From: an uncultured Mediterranea sp.
GTDB taxonomy: Bacteria; Bacteroidota; Bacteroidia; Bacteroidales; Bacteroidaceae
NCBI GenBank assembly: GCA_945831575.1
Contig: CAMACX010000013.1
Span: 1-64,000 of the forward strand
Direction of reading: 5' to 3'
Length of the DNA: 64,000 nt
The position numbers and the translations under genes were made by a program. The first letter of the stretch is position 1. Each line of letters opens with the position of its first letter. Positions 1 through 8,137 of the stretch are shown here, in pieces. The notes under the pieces are model-generated. The model saw only the letters and a list, made by a program, of their open reading frames with translations, ran no database searches and was not told where the DNA came from.

Positions 1-1
1 G

Positions 2-58
2 AAGTCGCAAAATGGAGGTAAGCGTAACAAGAGGCAGATTGAATGGAACATCTCCTAA
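2..58 (+). CDS. C-terminal tail of an unidentified ORF entering from the left
   Basis: An open frame runs in from the left edge and stops at 56-58, giving 18 lysine/asparagine/arginine-rich residues that end in QIEWNIS. Too little is present to name a family. It could be the end of a gene of a mobile element, given what follows, but it could also be chance. Confidence 0.25.
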   Translation, partial: KSQNGGKRNKRQIEWNIS

Positions 59-110
59 ATGCGGAAACTGCATGAGAAAAGAAAACGTCCTCTAACTTGG
101 AGGCTCGCTT

Positions 111-288
111 GAAAGCGTGAACAAGCCGAAGCCCCACAAAGAAGTATGCCCGTATATGCCTATCCGACTTGTTCGGACAGACACATACGGACATTCTTCT
201 CCAGCTTCGGCGGTACGGACAGCCTTTTGTGGCTCACTCGTGAGTGGCAAGTGGTTGGCTGTACCTATTACAAATCCGCTTTCAACAA
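111..288 (+). repeat. 178-bp direct repeat, copy 1
   Basis: Copy 1 of two 178-bp units; the second starts 206 bp downstream. The unit folds as GCCGAAGC (125-132) with GCTTCGGC (204-211), then 140-144/196-200, 150-155/185-190 and 163-167/173-177 inside, followed by a small hairpin at 233-244. Confidence 0.85.
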
Positions 289-316
289 AATGAAAAAGAG
301 ACAGAGGGAACAGACT

Positions 317-494
317 GAAAGCGTGAAAAGCCGAAGCCCCGCAAGAGAAGTGTGTCCGTATATGCCTATCCGACTTGCTCGGACAGACACATACGGACAT
401 TCTTCTCCGGCTTCGGCGGTACGGACAACCTTTTGTGGCTCACCTGTGAGCGGCAAGTGGTTGGCTGTACCTATCTCAGTTCCGCTTTCAACAA
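317..494 (+). repeat. 178-bp direct repeat, copy 2
   Basis: Second copy of the unit at 111-288. Differences are scattered single bases; in the last hairpin they keep or improve pairing (GCTCAC/GTGAGT in copy 1, GCTCAC/GTGAGC in copy 2). Short possible peptides read through both copies but differ and match no family I know. Confidence 0.85.
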
Positions 495-959
495 GAAACA
501 AAAGGCGCAAGTGGTAAAGGCGGTTGTGCCGTAAGAAAGATAATCCGCACATCCATCGTCAAACCCTCGGTTTGATGCGGATATGCGGACTTTCTTTCAG
601 CCATGCCGCCAGTGCCGATGACCTCCCTTACCTCGTAAGGGTGAATCATCAGCACGGTTTCACTTGCGCCAACTGAACAACGAAAAAAGAAAACTGCAAG
701 ATTCCGTAAAAGTACCTATCTTGCATAGCCATGAAAGGGTTGTCCGCTTGCCGATTGTCTAAACGAGAGTTTAGGCTTCAAAAGCGGACATTCCTTTCGG
801 ATATGCCATAGTAGGAAAGAGGTTGTCTGAACTCGTTTCAGCCAACGCCTTTCCTACATGAAAACTCACTTTTACGGAAGAACAGTAATGAACAGGTCAA
901 GAAATCACGTTGAAAACAAAGAAAAACGAGCAATTCCTTGGCGTACCCGAATAAAAAGT

Positions 960-969
960 GTACCTTTGC
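960..969 (+). other. GTAnnTTTGC core: possible CTnDOT-type attachment site or promoter -7 box
   Basis: The decamer GTACCTTTGC is the core used by IntDOT-family integrases and also contains the Bacteroidetes -7 box TACCTTTG (961-968). A CTTG 20 bp upstream (937-940) could serve as a -33 box. The abrupt change from structured repeat-rich DNA to ordinary spacer near here favours an element boundary, but the other end is outside the window. Confidence 0.35.
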
Positions 970-1004
970 AAATAGAGTTGTGAGGCGAAGTAAATCACAG
1001 AATA

Positions 1005-1058
1005 TCAGTGCACTTGCACTTTCGCTAAATCGTTACCATAAATCCGCAACTCCTCCAT
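1005..1058 (-). pseudogene. 17-codon reading frame behind a repeat-borne promoter, possible gene stub
   Basis: Downstream (leftwards) of the promoter in the repeat at 1104-1170, an ATG at 1058 opens a frame of 17 residues beginning MEELRIYG that stops at 1005. In the other copies of this repeat family the same promoter drives a full gene, so this may be the 5' stub of a gene cut off by whatever arrived at about 960. It may equally be chance. Confidence 0.2.
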
Positions 1059-1103
1059 TCTATTCTGATATTCAATCAGATACAAGTTTTTTGATTATCC
1101 TGT

Positions 1104-1170
1104 GCAAAGATAATGCAAGCCGAGCGGAAATGCAAAAGAAAGCTTGCTTAATTTTTGTCCGAGGCGTAAC
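1104..1170 (-). repeat. Promoter-bearing dispersed repeat, copy 1
   Basis: Member of the family also seen at 31928-32000, 32008-32080 and 46103-46172. It contains GCAAGCCGAGCGG, a GCTTGC complement and a CCGAGGCG end. Read on the minus strand it holds a TTTG (1133-1136), 20 bp and TATCTTTG (1105-1112). Confidence 0.7.
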
Positions 1171-1258
1171 CGTTTATCTGTTAAAAGCCAATTTTTACGT
1201 TAACAAAACTATGGTTAATACAAAACATGTTATAAAACATACATTTTTTGCTGGAAAA

Positions 1259-1289
1259 TTTGCAGAACACGGAGAAAGCCGTACCTTTG
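1259..1289 (+). promoter_or_regulatory. Promoter of small RNA copy 1
   Basis: TTTG at 1259-1262, a 19-bp spacer and TACCTTTG at 1282-1289 match the Bacteroidetes sigma-70 consensus exactly. The same arrangement is kept in the second copy. Confidence 0.7.
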
Positions 1290-1295
1290 CACTGT

Positions 1296-1358
1296 GTTTT
1301 TCATAGTATTAGATTTAAGGTTAACAAAGGTTGGAGTACGGCGGTACTCCTTTTTTTT
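1296..1358 (+). ncRNA. Short RNA, copy 1 of a duplicated locus
   Basis: A promoter (1259-1289) and an intrinsic terminator (1333-1358) bound a transcript of about 63 nt without a coding frame. The sequence from about 1214 to the terminator recurs inverted at 17952-18092, with promoter, body and hairpin kept and only a few changes. Conservation of the transcript between two unrelated neighbourhoods suggests a real small RNA. It could be compared with Rfam families confined to Bacteroidales; I could not identify it. Confidence 0.6.
1333..1358 (+). terminator. Intrinsic terminator of small RNA copy 1
   Basis: GGAGTAC (1333-1339) pairs perfectly with GTACTCC (1344-1350) over a 4-nt loop and is followed by eight T. 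Confidence 0.85.
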
Positions 1359-1489
1359 GCCCTTTAGTCAGATACACCCTTCTCTCTGAGCACAACATAT
1401 CCTTATTCCTAAGCATAGCACACCCTTATCTCATAGGAAGATGTACTCTTGCAAATCAGCAAGATATGCTCATCAAGAAGATACATTCA

Positions 1490-2263
1490 TCAATAAGATA
1501 CGCTCACCTTCATGCCCCGCTTGCGCAGTTCGTCGGCTATGGCGTCGAGCTCTTCGTGGGTGGCTTTCTGCAATTCGTGGGCAGGGGTCTCGCGGTCGAT
1601 GGTGTAGATCATCACCTGGCTGGGTGCTATCTCCTCCACCGCCTTCATCCACGGCTCCACATAGGAGGGAGCGAGGTTGCTCATCTCCCTACCCTGATAA
1701 CTGCCCTTCAGGAACATCGTCTGGATGATGCAATGCCCCTCGAAGCGCTTCATGTCGGCCACAATCTGCTGGAGGTCGTAGCGTGACGTGGGGCGGTCGA
1801 GCGCATGGATATACTCCTCATCCACGGTATCGAGCTTGAGGATGTTGTTATCCACCCGCTTCAAGGCCTCAAAGACGGCAGGCTTATGAATCATCGTGGA
1901 GTTGCTCAACACGCTCACCTTGGCATTGGGGAAATAACGGTCGCGTAGTGCGAGCGTATCATCCATAATCTCAGCAAAATGGGGATGTGCCGTCGGCTCG
2001 CCGTTGCCAGCAAAGGTGAGCACATCGGGAGCAGGACCTTCAGCTTGCATCTGCCGCAAGCGGGCCTCCAGGGCTTCGCGCACCTCTTCGCGCGTAGGTC
2101 TCGGCAACTTGGGACGGAAGTCGGCGTTAAATCCGCATTCGCAGTAGATGCAATCAAAGGTACACACCTTGCCGTCAGCCGGCATGAGGTTGATGCCCAG
2201 CGACACCCCCAGACGACGGGAATGTACAGGGCCAAATATGGGTGAAGGATAGATGACAGTCAT
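1490..2263 (-). CDS. Radical SAM protein, COG0731-like
   Basis: The 257-residue product carries the [4Fe-4S]/S-adenosylmethionine motif CTFDCIYC (C34, C38, C41) and a TFAGNGEPTAHP segment that corresponds to the SAM-binding GGE motif. The N-terminus, FGPVHSRRLGVSLG, is typical of the COG0731 group of cytosolic radical SAM enzymes related to wyosine-synthesis proteins. The substrate in Bacteroidetes is not known to me. A TATTTTTG -7 box (2318-2325) lies 55-62 bp upstream of the start. The gene stands alone, divergent from the DUF4294 gene. Confidence 0.85.
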   Translation of the reverse strand: MTVIYPSPIFGPVHSRRLGVSLGINLMPADGKVCTFDCIYCECGFNADFRPKLPRPTREEVREALEARLRQMQAEGPAPDVLTFAGNGEPTAHPHFAEIMDDTLALRDRYFPNAKVSVLSNSTMIHKPAVFEALKRVDNNILKLDTVDEEYIHALDRPTSRYDLQQIVADMKRFEGHCIIQTMFLKGSYQGREMSNLAPSYVEPWMKAVEEIAPSQVMIYTIDRETPAHELQKATHEELDAIADELRKRGMKVSVSY

Positions 2264-2317
2264 ATCGTAATCAAATTAATGGGTTATTGTTCCTATTTAC
2301 GCTCTATTTGAATGGGA

Positions 2318-2325
2318 CAAAAATA
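2318..2325 (-). promoter_or_regulatory. Candidate -7 box for the radical SAM gene
   Basis: On the minus strand this reads TATTTTTG. No clear -33 TTTG at 19-20 bp, so support is moderate. Confidence 0.4.
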
Positions 2326-2401
2326 CGATTTGTTTGGCACATACGATACAGAAATATGGTTAAACTGCGTTGACAGAGGGCTACCTTATATAAAAATGCA
2401 C

Positions 2402-2409
2402 TACTTTTG
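2402..2409 (+). promoter_or_regulatory. Candidate -7 box for the DUF4294 gene
   Basis: TACTTTTG ends only 5 bp before the ATG at 2415. A start of transcription at the usual distance would coincide with that ATG, so either the mRNA is leaderless or translation begins at the later ATG at 2439. Confidence 0.4.
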
Positions 2410-2414
2410 CCGCC

Positions 2415-3047
2415 ATGAAGTACGCTATCTTACATCGGATGATGCTCTTGCTCCTCTTGATTGCCTGGAGCAGTCGTGCCTGTGGACAGCAGCAGACGTC
2501 CTCTCCATCGGGACAGACGGGGAGGGTGAAGAGCGTATTTCTCACCCCGGCCACCGTCTATGAGGGGGACACAATACCCTACGTCAAGCTGCCTACGGTG
2601 TATGTCTTCAAGCCGATGGTATTCAAGAACAAGCGGCAGGAGCGGCAATACAACAAGCTAGTGCGCGACGTGAAGAAGGTGCTGCCCATCGCCAACGAGG
2701 TGAAGCGGGCCATCATCGAGACCTACCAAGTGCTGCAGACGATGCCTACCGAGAAGCAGCGCAGCCGCCATCTCAAGGCGGTGGAGAAGAGCGTGAAGGA
2801 GCAATATACCCCCATAATGAAGAAGCTTACCTTTGCGCAAGGTAAGCTTCTCATTAAGTTGGTGGATCGCCAGACGCACTCCACGGGGTATGAATTGGTG
2901 AAAGCCTTTTTAGGACCTTTCAAAGCGGGATTCTACCAGGCCTTTGCATCGCTCTTCGGCGCCAGCCTCAAGAAGCACTACGATGCCGAGGGCGAAGATG
3001 CCATGGTAGAACGGGTAATCCTCCTCGTGGAGAGCGGCCAGCTCTGA
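2415..3047 (+). CDS. DUF4294 family exported protein
   Basis: This 210-residue protein has a signal peptide (hydrophobic LLLLLIAW, cleavage near RACGQ) and a DUF4294 body marked by PYVKLPTVYVF and a run of charged helices. DUF4294 proteins occur in Bacteroidetes and have no known function. The helical part may form coiled coil. Two starts are possible: 2415, or the MM pair at 2439, which also leaves a complete signal peptide; the closeness of the -7 box at 2402-2409 makes the later start attractive. Confidence 0.8.
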   Translation: MKYAILHRMMLLLLLIAWSSRACGQQQTSSPSGQTGRVKSVFLTPATVYEGDTIPYVKLPTVYVFKPMVFKNKRQERQYNKLVRDVKKVLPIANEVKRAIIETYQVLQTMPTEKQRSRHLKAVEKSVKEQYTPIMKKLTFAQGKLLIKLVDRQTHSTGYELVKAFLGPFKAGFYQAFASLFGASLKKHYDAEGEDAMVERVILLVESGQL

Positions 3048-3076
3048 GTATTTTTAGGGAACGACTCGTCAACTAA

Positions 3077-5998
3077 TTAATATCCGTAGATATCCTTCTG
3101 GGTCAGCTCGACGACCTTACCCAGCTTCTTGAGTGCTGCCATGTCGAGCTCCTTCTTGTCACCCAGGATAGCATAATAATAAGCACGTCCCTTGATGTGC
3201 TTCTGTTGGAAGGCGATGACATCCTGAAGCGTGGCCTTCTGTACATCTTCGTAGAGCTGGATGCGGGGGTCAACCTTGAGGCCCAGATCCTGCGCATTGA
3301 TATAGCTCCAGATGATGTCGCTCTTCAGGATACGCTCGGTGCGCAGACGGGCTATCAATCCCTCCTTGGCCAGCTTAAAGGCGGCTTCACTCTCGGGCAT
3401 GTTGTTGATGATGTCGTTGAAGGCGTTGATGGCATCCATCATCTTGTCGTTCTGCGTAGCGATGAAGCTAGTGAAGGTATAGTCCTTGTCAAGGTATCCG
3501 GGACTGCTGAAATAAGCGTTGGCTGAATAGGCCAAGCCACGGCTCTCACGCATCTCCTGGAAGACGATGCTGTTCATGCCTCCGCCAAAATACTCATTAT
3601 AAATCTTGCGGCCACTCTCGATGGCAGGGTCAAACTTCTCACCACGGTCGGAATACATACGCATGTAGATCTGCTTGGCATCGTAAGGAGCGATGAAGAT
3701 GGTGGTTTCGGTGGGCAGCTGCTCTACATAGTTGTATTCTGCAGGAGCAGCCTTTAGCTCAGCAGGCACTTGGTGCTCCTTGTCGAGCATGGCAATCAGC
3801 TCCTGCTCAGCCACCGGACCGTAGTAGGTCACAGTGTGCTTATAGCTGTTGAGATCATGGATGCGGTCCACCAGTAGCTGCGGATCAAGCGACTTCAGCT
3901 CCTTTTCGCTGAGGATATTGGTCATGGAGTTATTAGCACCATAGGTCACGTAAGCCATTAGATGAGAGAAGTTGTTACCTTGATTGCTCTTGCCATCCAC
4001 ACGTACCTTCAGGATGTCGTTCACCAAGTTGGCATAAGCCTCCTTGTTGACCTGGGCATGAGCCAGGAGTTTCTCCATCAAGGCCATTGCCTGAAGCATA
4101 TTCTCACTCAGACCAGAGAGCATGATGTAGCTGCGACGACCTGCGCTCATCACTTGATAAGAGCAAGCCAAGCGATAGAACTCACTCTTCACCTCCTCGG
4201 GGGTCATATCATCAGTACCCAGGTAATCGAGGTAATCGATTGCCAAGGAGAGTGCCTTATCGTGGTTGTCACCAAAATCATAGACATACATCAACTCAAA
4301 GAGACCATTGGTCACGTTCTTCTTGTAGAGCACGGGGATGTTGCTCTTCATCGTCAGCTTGTCGAGGTCCTTGTCGAAGTCGATGAAACTGGGTTCGATG
4401 GGCGCTACCTGACTCTGCTGAATCTCAGCCAGGAAGGGACTCACCTGGTCGCGGTTCATCACGATAGGGGTAATCTGTGGCTTGGAGATTTTCTTCTCGT
4501 TAGGATCCTTGCCCTGCTTCTTGTAGATGACGGCCAGGTTGGTATCCTTCAGGTACTTGTTGGCGAAATCTACCACATCCTGCTTGGTGAGGGCACTGAG
4601 GCGGTCGATGGCAGTCACCTCATCGGCCCAGTCGCTGCCGTTGACAAACGACTCCACAAACATATCAGCACGGGTACCATTATCCTCCAATCCCTGCAGG
4701 ATATTGAGCTTGAAGTTGTTGATGATGGCTTCGAGCATCTTCTCGTCGAAGTCTCCCTCACGCAGTTTCTTCAGTTCGCCGAGCAGCAATGCCTTCACCT
4801 CATCAAGCGTCTGACCACTCTTGGGGCGACCCTGCATCATCAGGGCACTGTAGTCACTCATGGTCATGGGGTAGCAATAGGCACTCAAAGCCTTCTGCTG
4901 CTGCATCAGATCGAGGTCTATCAAACCGGCATTGCCGTTGTAGAGGATTTGTGAAACTACCTGCAGCACTTCGGTCTCACGGCTGGCAGCACCTGGGAAG
5001 CGCCAAGCCAGGGTGATATTCTCGGCCTCAAGTCCCCATACCTCTTTGACGATGGGCTCCTTGATTTCCTCCATCTCCTTGTTCAGCTCGATGCGGGGCA
5101 GGTTTTCGTTAGGCTTCATGCCGCCAAAGTACTTGTCGATGGTGGCAATCATCTGGTCGGGGTCAAAGTCACCGCTCAGGCAGATAGCCATGTTGTTGGG
5201 CACATACCAGGTCTTGTGGTAGTTCTTGATGTTGGTGATGGAGGGGTTCTTCAGGTTCTCCTGCGTACCGAGCACCGTCTGGGTGCCGTAGGGGTGGTGG
5301 GGGAAGAGGGCAGAAAGTACGGCTTCATACACTTTGCGCGGGTCGCGGGTGAGGGACATGTTCTTCTCCTCATACACCGTCTCCAGCTCGGTGTGGAAAC
5401 CACGGATCACGTTGTTCTCAAAGCGGTCGGCCTGTATCTTTGCCCAGTTCTCTATCTGATTGCTGGGGATGTCTTCCGTATAGCAGGTCACGTCGAAGCT
5501 CGTGTAAGCATTGGTACCCTCCGCACCGATGGTGGCCATCAGCTTATCGTATTCGTTGGGGATAGCCAGCTTGGAAGCCTCGTAGGAGAGGCTGTCGATG
5601 ACGTGGTAGATACGCAGACGCTCCAGCGAGTCGGTGGTCTTGCGATAGACCTCAAACTGCTGTTCGATGGCATCGAGTAGGGGCTTCTCGGCCTCGTAAT
5701 TCTGGGTACCAAACTTCTGAGTACCCTTGAACATCAGGTGCTCGAAGTAGTGAGCCAAACCGGTTGTCTCAGCCGGGTCGTTCTTTCCACCCACACGCAC
5801 GGCGATGTAAGTCTGGATACGTGGAGTCTCCTTATTGACTGTCATATAGACTTTCAATCCATTCTGCAACGTATAGATGCGTGCGTTGAGCGGATCGTTG
5901 GGCACCGTGGTGTAGTGGTACTTCTCCCCGGTGCATTGCACTCCCAAAGCCACCACCGCAATGGCGCAAAGGAAGAAATGCTTCATCATTTTATTCAT
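3077..5998 (-). CDS. Zinc metallopeptidase, M16 (pitrilysin/insulinase) family, two-domain form
   Basis: The 973-residue product has an N-terminal signal sequence ending near QCTGE and the inverted zinc motif HYFEH (H83, E86, H87), with the further acidic ligand region ETVYEEKN downstream. Its length fits the long M16 enzymes that hold an active and an inactive half in one chain; the second half begins around residue 520 and lacks the zinc motif. Substrates are expected to be peptides in the periplasm. The upstream region shares a divergent promoter with the YitT-type gene. Confidence 0.92.
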   Translation of the reverse strand: MNKMMKHFFLCAIAVVALGVQCTGEKYHYTTVPNDPLNARIYTLQNGLKVYMTVNKETPRIQTYIAVRVGGKNDPAETTGLAHYFEHLMFKGTQKFGTQNYEAEKPLLDAIEQQFEVYRKTTDSLERLRIYHVIDSLSYEASKLAIPNEYDKLMATIGAEGTNAYTSFDVTCYTEDIPSNQIENWAKIQADRFENNVIRGFHTELETVYEEKNMSLTRDPRKVYEAVLSALFPHHPYGTQTVLGTQENLKNPSITNIKNYHKTWYVPNNMAICLSGDFDPDQMIATIDKYFGGMKPNENLPRIELNKEMEEIKEPIVKEVWGLEAENITLAWRFPGAASRETEVLQVVSQILYNGNAGLIDLDLMQQQKALSAYCYPMTMSDYSALMMQGRPKSGQTLDEVKALLLGELKKLREGDFDEKMLEAIINNFKLNILQGLEDNGTRADMFVESFVNGSDWADEVTAIDRLSALTKQDVVDFANKYLKDTNLAVIYKKQGKDPNEKKISKPQITPIVMNRDQVSPFLAEIQQSQVAPIEPSFIDFDKDLDKLTMKSNIPVLYKKNVTNGLFELMYVYDFGDNHDKALSLAIDYLDYLGTDDMTPEEVKSEFYRLACSYQVMSAGRRSYIMLSGLSENMLQAMALMEKLLAHAQVNKEAYANLVNDILKVRVDGKSNQGNNFSHLMAYVTYGANNSMTNILSEKELKSLDPQLLVDRIHDLNSYKHTVTYYGPVAEQELIAMLDKEHQVPAELKAAPAEYNYVEQLPTETTIFIAPYDAKQIYMRMYSDRGEKFDPAIESGRKIYNEYFGGGMNSIVFQEMRESRGLAYSANAYFSSPGYLDKDYTFTSFIATQNDKMMDAINAFNDIINNMPESEAAFKLAKEGLIARLRTERILKSDIIWSYINAQDLGLKVDPRIQLYEDVQKATLQDVIAFQQKHIKGRAYYYAILGDKKELDMAALKKLGKVVELTQKDIYGY

Positions 5999-6033
5999 AT
6001 CACACTTATTTAAAAGTTAGTTATTTACCGCGC

Positions 6034-6041
6034 AAAAGTAG
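6034..6041 (-). promoter_or_regulatory. -7 box of the M16 peptidase gene
   Basis: TACTTTTG on the minus strand, 36-43 bp before the start codon. No good -33 element was seen. Confidence 0.5.
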
Positions 6042-6092
6042 TCTATTTCAGTTAATTCACCATATAATTCACCAATTTATTCACTAATAATT

Positions 6093-6122
6093 TTTGCGTC
6101 TCAGCTATTTTCCCTACTTTTG
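6093..6122 (+). promoter_or_regulatory. Promoter of the first YitT-type gene
   Basis: TTTG (6093-6096), 18 bp, TACTTTTG (6115-6122). Predicted transcript start about 25 nt before the ATG. Confidence 0.65.
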
Positions 6123-6153
6123 CATAAGATTTGAATAAAAAAACAGTTTTGTC

Positions 6154-7116
6154 ATGAAAAAACAGATTATTTCTTGGGTGAATATCTTTCTGGGATGTAT
6201 CATCATGGGTGCTGGATTTGTCTTCTTCATCAACCCTTACAACATTGTTCCGGGTGGTGTCTATGGTGCCAGCATCGTGCTGCATAACCTCTTTCCCTCC
6301 ATACAGGTAGGTACATTCGGCTACATGTTTGATGTGCCGCTGATGATACTCTCCATGGTGCTCCTAGGCAGCAAACTGGGCATCCGCACGATTGTAGCTG
6401 CCTTGACCACTCCCTTCATCATGAACCTCCTCTCCTGGCTGGTATATCCTACGCCAGAAGCCCTCCACTCCCTCGACCCGGCTCAGCTGCTTGGTGGTAC
6501 GATGGACATGACCGATCACCTGATGCTGACCACGCTGATGGGTTCGGTAATCATCGGCGTAGGTCAAGGTATCGTGGTGCGTCAGCAAGCCACCACGGGA
6601 GGTACCGATATTGTAGCCATGATCCTGCAGAAGTATGCCCATATCAAGTTCTCCAACGCCATCCTGATGGTCGATGGCATGGTGGTGGGATTCGGCTTGC
6701 TGGTCATCGGATTTGGCATCGGCAGCAGCGACGAGGTGACACAGGCCTCCTGGCACCTCTCCTTCTATTCACTCATCGCCATCTACATCTGTTCGAGGGT
6801 ACTGGCTCGCGTCATCAACGGTGCGAAGAATGACAAGATCATCTTCGTCATCAGCGACGAGAAGCTCCACGACCTCCACCGCTACATCCTGAAGGACATG
6901 GATCGCACCGCCACCTGTATCAAGAGCAGCGGACTCTATACAGGCAAGGAGAAAGAGATGCTCTTCCTGGTGGTCAGTTACAAGGAGGTGGCCGGCGTGA
7001 AGCATACCATCAAGGAGTGTGACCCCCGCGCCTTCGTCATCGTGACCGATGCCTACGACACCTTCGGTGAAGGCTGGAAGCCCCTACCCAGCAAAGGCGA
7101 CGTAGAGCCGGAGTAA
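6154..7116 (+). CDS. YitT family membrane protein (DUF161/DUF2179)
   Basis: The 320-residue product begins with several hydrophobic membrane segments (residues about 5-215) carrying the family motif NPYNIVPGGVYG and the later QQATTGGTDIVAMIL, followed by a soluble DUF2179 domain (about 230-305) with the TDAYDTFGEGW ending. The function of YitT proteins is not established; some are thought to move small molecules. A paralogue lies at 9963-10865 next to leuS. Confidence 0.88.
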   Translation: MKKQIISWVNIFLGCIIMGAGFVFFINPYNIVPGGVYGASIVLHNLFPSIQVGTFGYMFDVPLMILSMVLLGSKLGIRTIVAALTTPFIMNLLSWLVYPTPEALHSLDPAQLLGGTMDMTDHLMLTTLMGSVIIGVGQGIVVRQQATTGGTDIVAMILQKYAHIKFSNAILMVDGMVVGFGLLVIGFGIGSSDEVTQASWHLSFYSLIAIYICSRVLARVINGAKNDKIIFVISDEKLHDLHRYILKDMDRTATCIKSSGLYTGKEKEMLFLVVSYKEVAGVKHTIKECDPRAFVIVTDAYDTFGEGWKPLPSKGDVEPE

Positions 7117-7131
7117 TTGACTTGCCGGGTC

Positions 7132-7226
7132 ATGGCACACAGATGACACAGATTATACAGATGACCGCAGATTGAATATTTTTATTTCTGCGGTCATCCT
7201 CCAGATCTGTGTCATCTGTGTGCCAT
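7132..7226. repeat. 95-bp palindromic element, copy 1
   Basis: The arms ATGGCACACAGATGACACAG and its complement enclose AT-rich DNA with an inner pair around GACCGCAGA/TCTGCGGTC. A second copy of the same length is at 23036-23130 and a half element at 27830-27872. It lies between two convergent genes and may end transcription from both sides. The right arm encodes the last codons of the methyltransferase gene. Confidence 0.8.
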
Positions 7227-7751
7227 TAATTTGAAGAAGTCCCAGATGACGATGCCGGCGGTGACGCTGACGTTGAGGGAATGCTTGGTGCCAAACTGGG
7301 GTATCTCGATGCAACCGTCGCTGGCATCTATCACCTCCTGCTGCACCCCCTTCACCTCGTTGCCCATCACCACGGCATAGCGTTTGCCGAATTCCAGCTG
7401 AAGCGCATCGAGCATCGTGCTGTGCTCGGCTTGCTCAATGGAGAAGACTGTATAACCTTCGCTGCGCAGGTTATTCACCGCCTCAAGTGTGTTATTCACA
7501 TAGGTCCAATCCACGGTGAATTCCGCTCCGAGGGCCGTCTTGTGCATCTCGGGATGGGGTGGGCAAGCGGTAATGCCACACAACACGATACGCTCCAAGC
7601 GAAATGCATCCGCCGTGCGAAATACCGAACCGATGTTGTGCAAACTGCGTATGTTGTCGAGCACCACCACCAAGGGTAGTTTGTCCGCCGCCTTAAATTG
7701 CTCCACACTCAGGCGGTTCATCTCCGTGACTTTCAATTTCCTGTGATCCAC
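7212..7751 (-). CDS. SpoU/TrmH family RNA 2'-O-methyltransferase
   Basis: The 179-residue product shows the three SPOUT signatures: NIRSLHNIGSVFRTADAF (motif 1), MGNEVKGV (motif 2) and IPQFGTKHSLNVSVTAG (motif 3), which build the knotted S-adenosylmethionine site. It lacks the N-terminal RNA-binding extension of the longer family members. The substrate is tRNA or rRNA, not decidable here. The last residues MAHR and the stop are encoded inside the arm of the palindrome at 7132-7226, so the original C-terminus may have been changed by that element. Confidence 0.88.
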   Translation of the reverse strand: MDHRKLKVTEMNRLSVEQFKAADKLPLVVVLDNIRSLHNIGSVFRTADAFRLERIVLCGITACPPHPEMHKTALGAEFTVDWTYVNNTLEAVNNLRSEGYTVFSIEQAEHSTMLDALQLEFGKRYAVVMGNEVKGVQQEVIDASDGCIEIPQFGTKHSLNVSVTAGIVIWDFFKLMAHR

Positions 7752-7811
7752 AATATGCTTCTATTCTATTTTATTATATGGGTTATTGATTAATCCAGCT
7801 GCTTTGTGGTG

Positions 7812-7819
7812 CAAAAGTA
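7812..7819 (-). promoter_or_regulatory. -7 box of the methyltransferase gene
   Basis: TACTTTTG on the minus strand, 61-68 bp upstream of the start; no clear -33. Confidence 0.45.
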
Positions 7820-8039
7820 GCAACAATTATTGAAACGGCGGTGAAAAGCTATGTGAATAACGGTGAAAAGCCTGTCAATAGCCGGGGGAAAGAAAAGCAT
7901 AACAAAAGATTGCATAATTCAGAACGATTCCTATATGAAGAAGCCTTTCAACAAACCAAAAAAGTTAGCCTAAAGTTTCAATTCAATTATAAACCTATTT
8001 TTTCCACCCATTTATGAGGTAGATTCGCACAAAAGTTAT

Positions 8040-8137
8040 TAACTTTGCATGTTGTAAACCGATGGTGAACAATGTGCTCCTTATTGCCGCTCAGCTATTC
8101 ATCCTCAACAGATAATCCATTCTGAGGATGGTGAATA
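8040..8137 (+). promoter_or_regulatory. Candidate nadA promoter and leader hairpin
   Basis: TAACTTTG at 8040-8047 would start a leader of about 225 nt. A hairpin with two helices, 8094-8100/8131-8137 and 8102-8107/8122-8127, lies early in it. The long leader could be regulatory, but I recognise no riboswitch class. Confidence 0.35.

Larger units (their letters stand above)
89..879. ncRNA. Large structured RNA-like region without coding capacity
   Basis: No credible protein is encoded, yet stem-loops follow one another: 533-539/590-596 with 544-549/584-589, 551-554/579-582 and 559-565/569-575; 612-615/652-655 with 617-621/646-650 and 625-631/635-641; 733-738/793-798 with 742-749/782-789 and 759-764/769-774; 811-819/849-857 with 821-825/842-846 and 827-831/837-841. 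A perfect 12-bp helix, 702-713 with 868-879, closes over the last two. Each half of the region at 111-494 repeats a further nested stem. Such nesting is unusual for plain spacer DNA. No Bacteroidetes promoter or terminator was found that would fix the ends or the strand. It may be a non-coding RNA or a processed end region of an integrative element. Confidence 0.45.

Noticed and set aside
938..1306. 122-codon open frame on the plus strand
   Set aside because: It runs across a dispersed repeat and the small-RNA promoter, has no family features, and a similar frame at the second RNA copy arises only from the shared promoter sequence.
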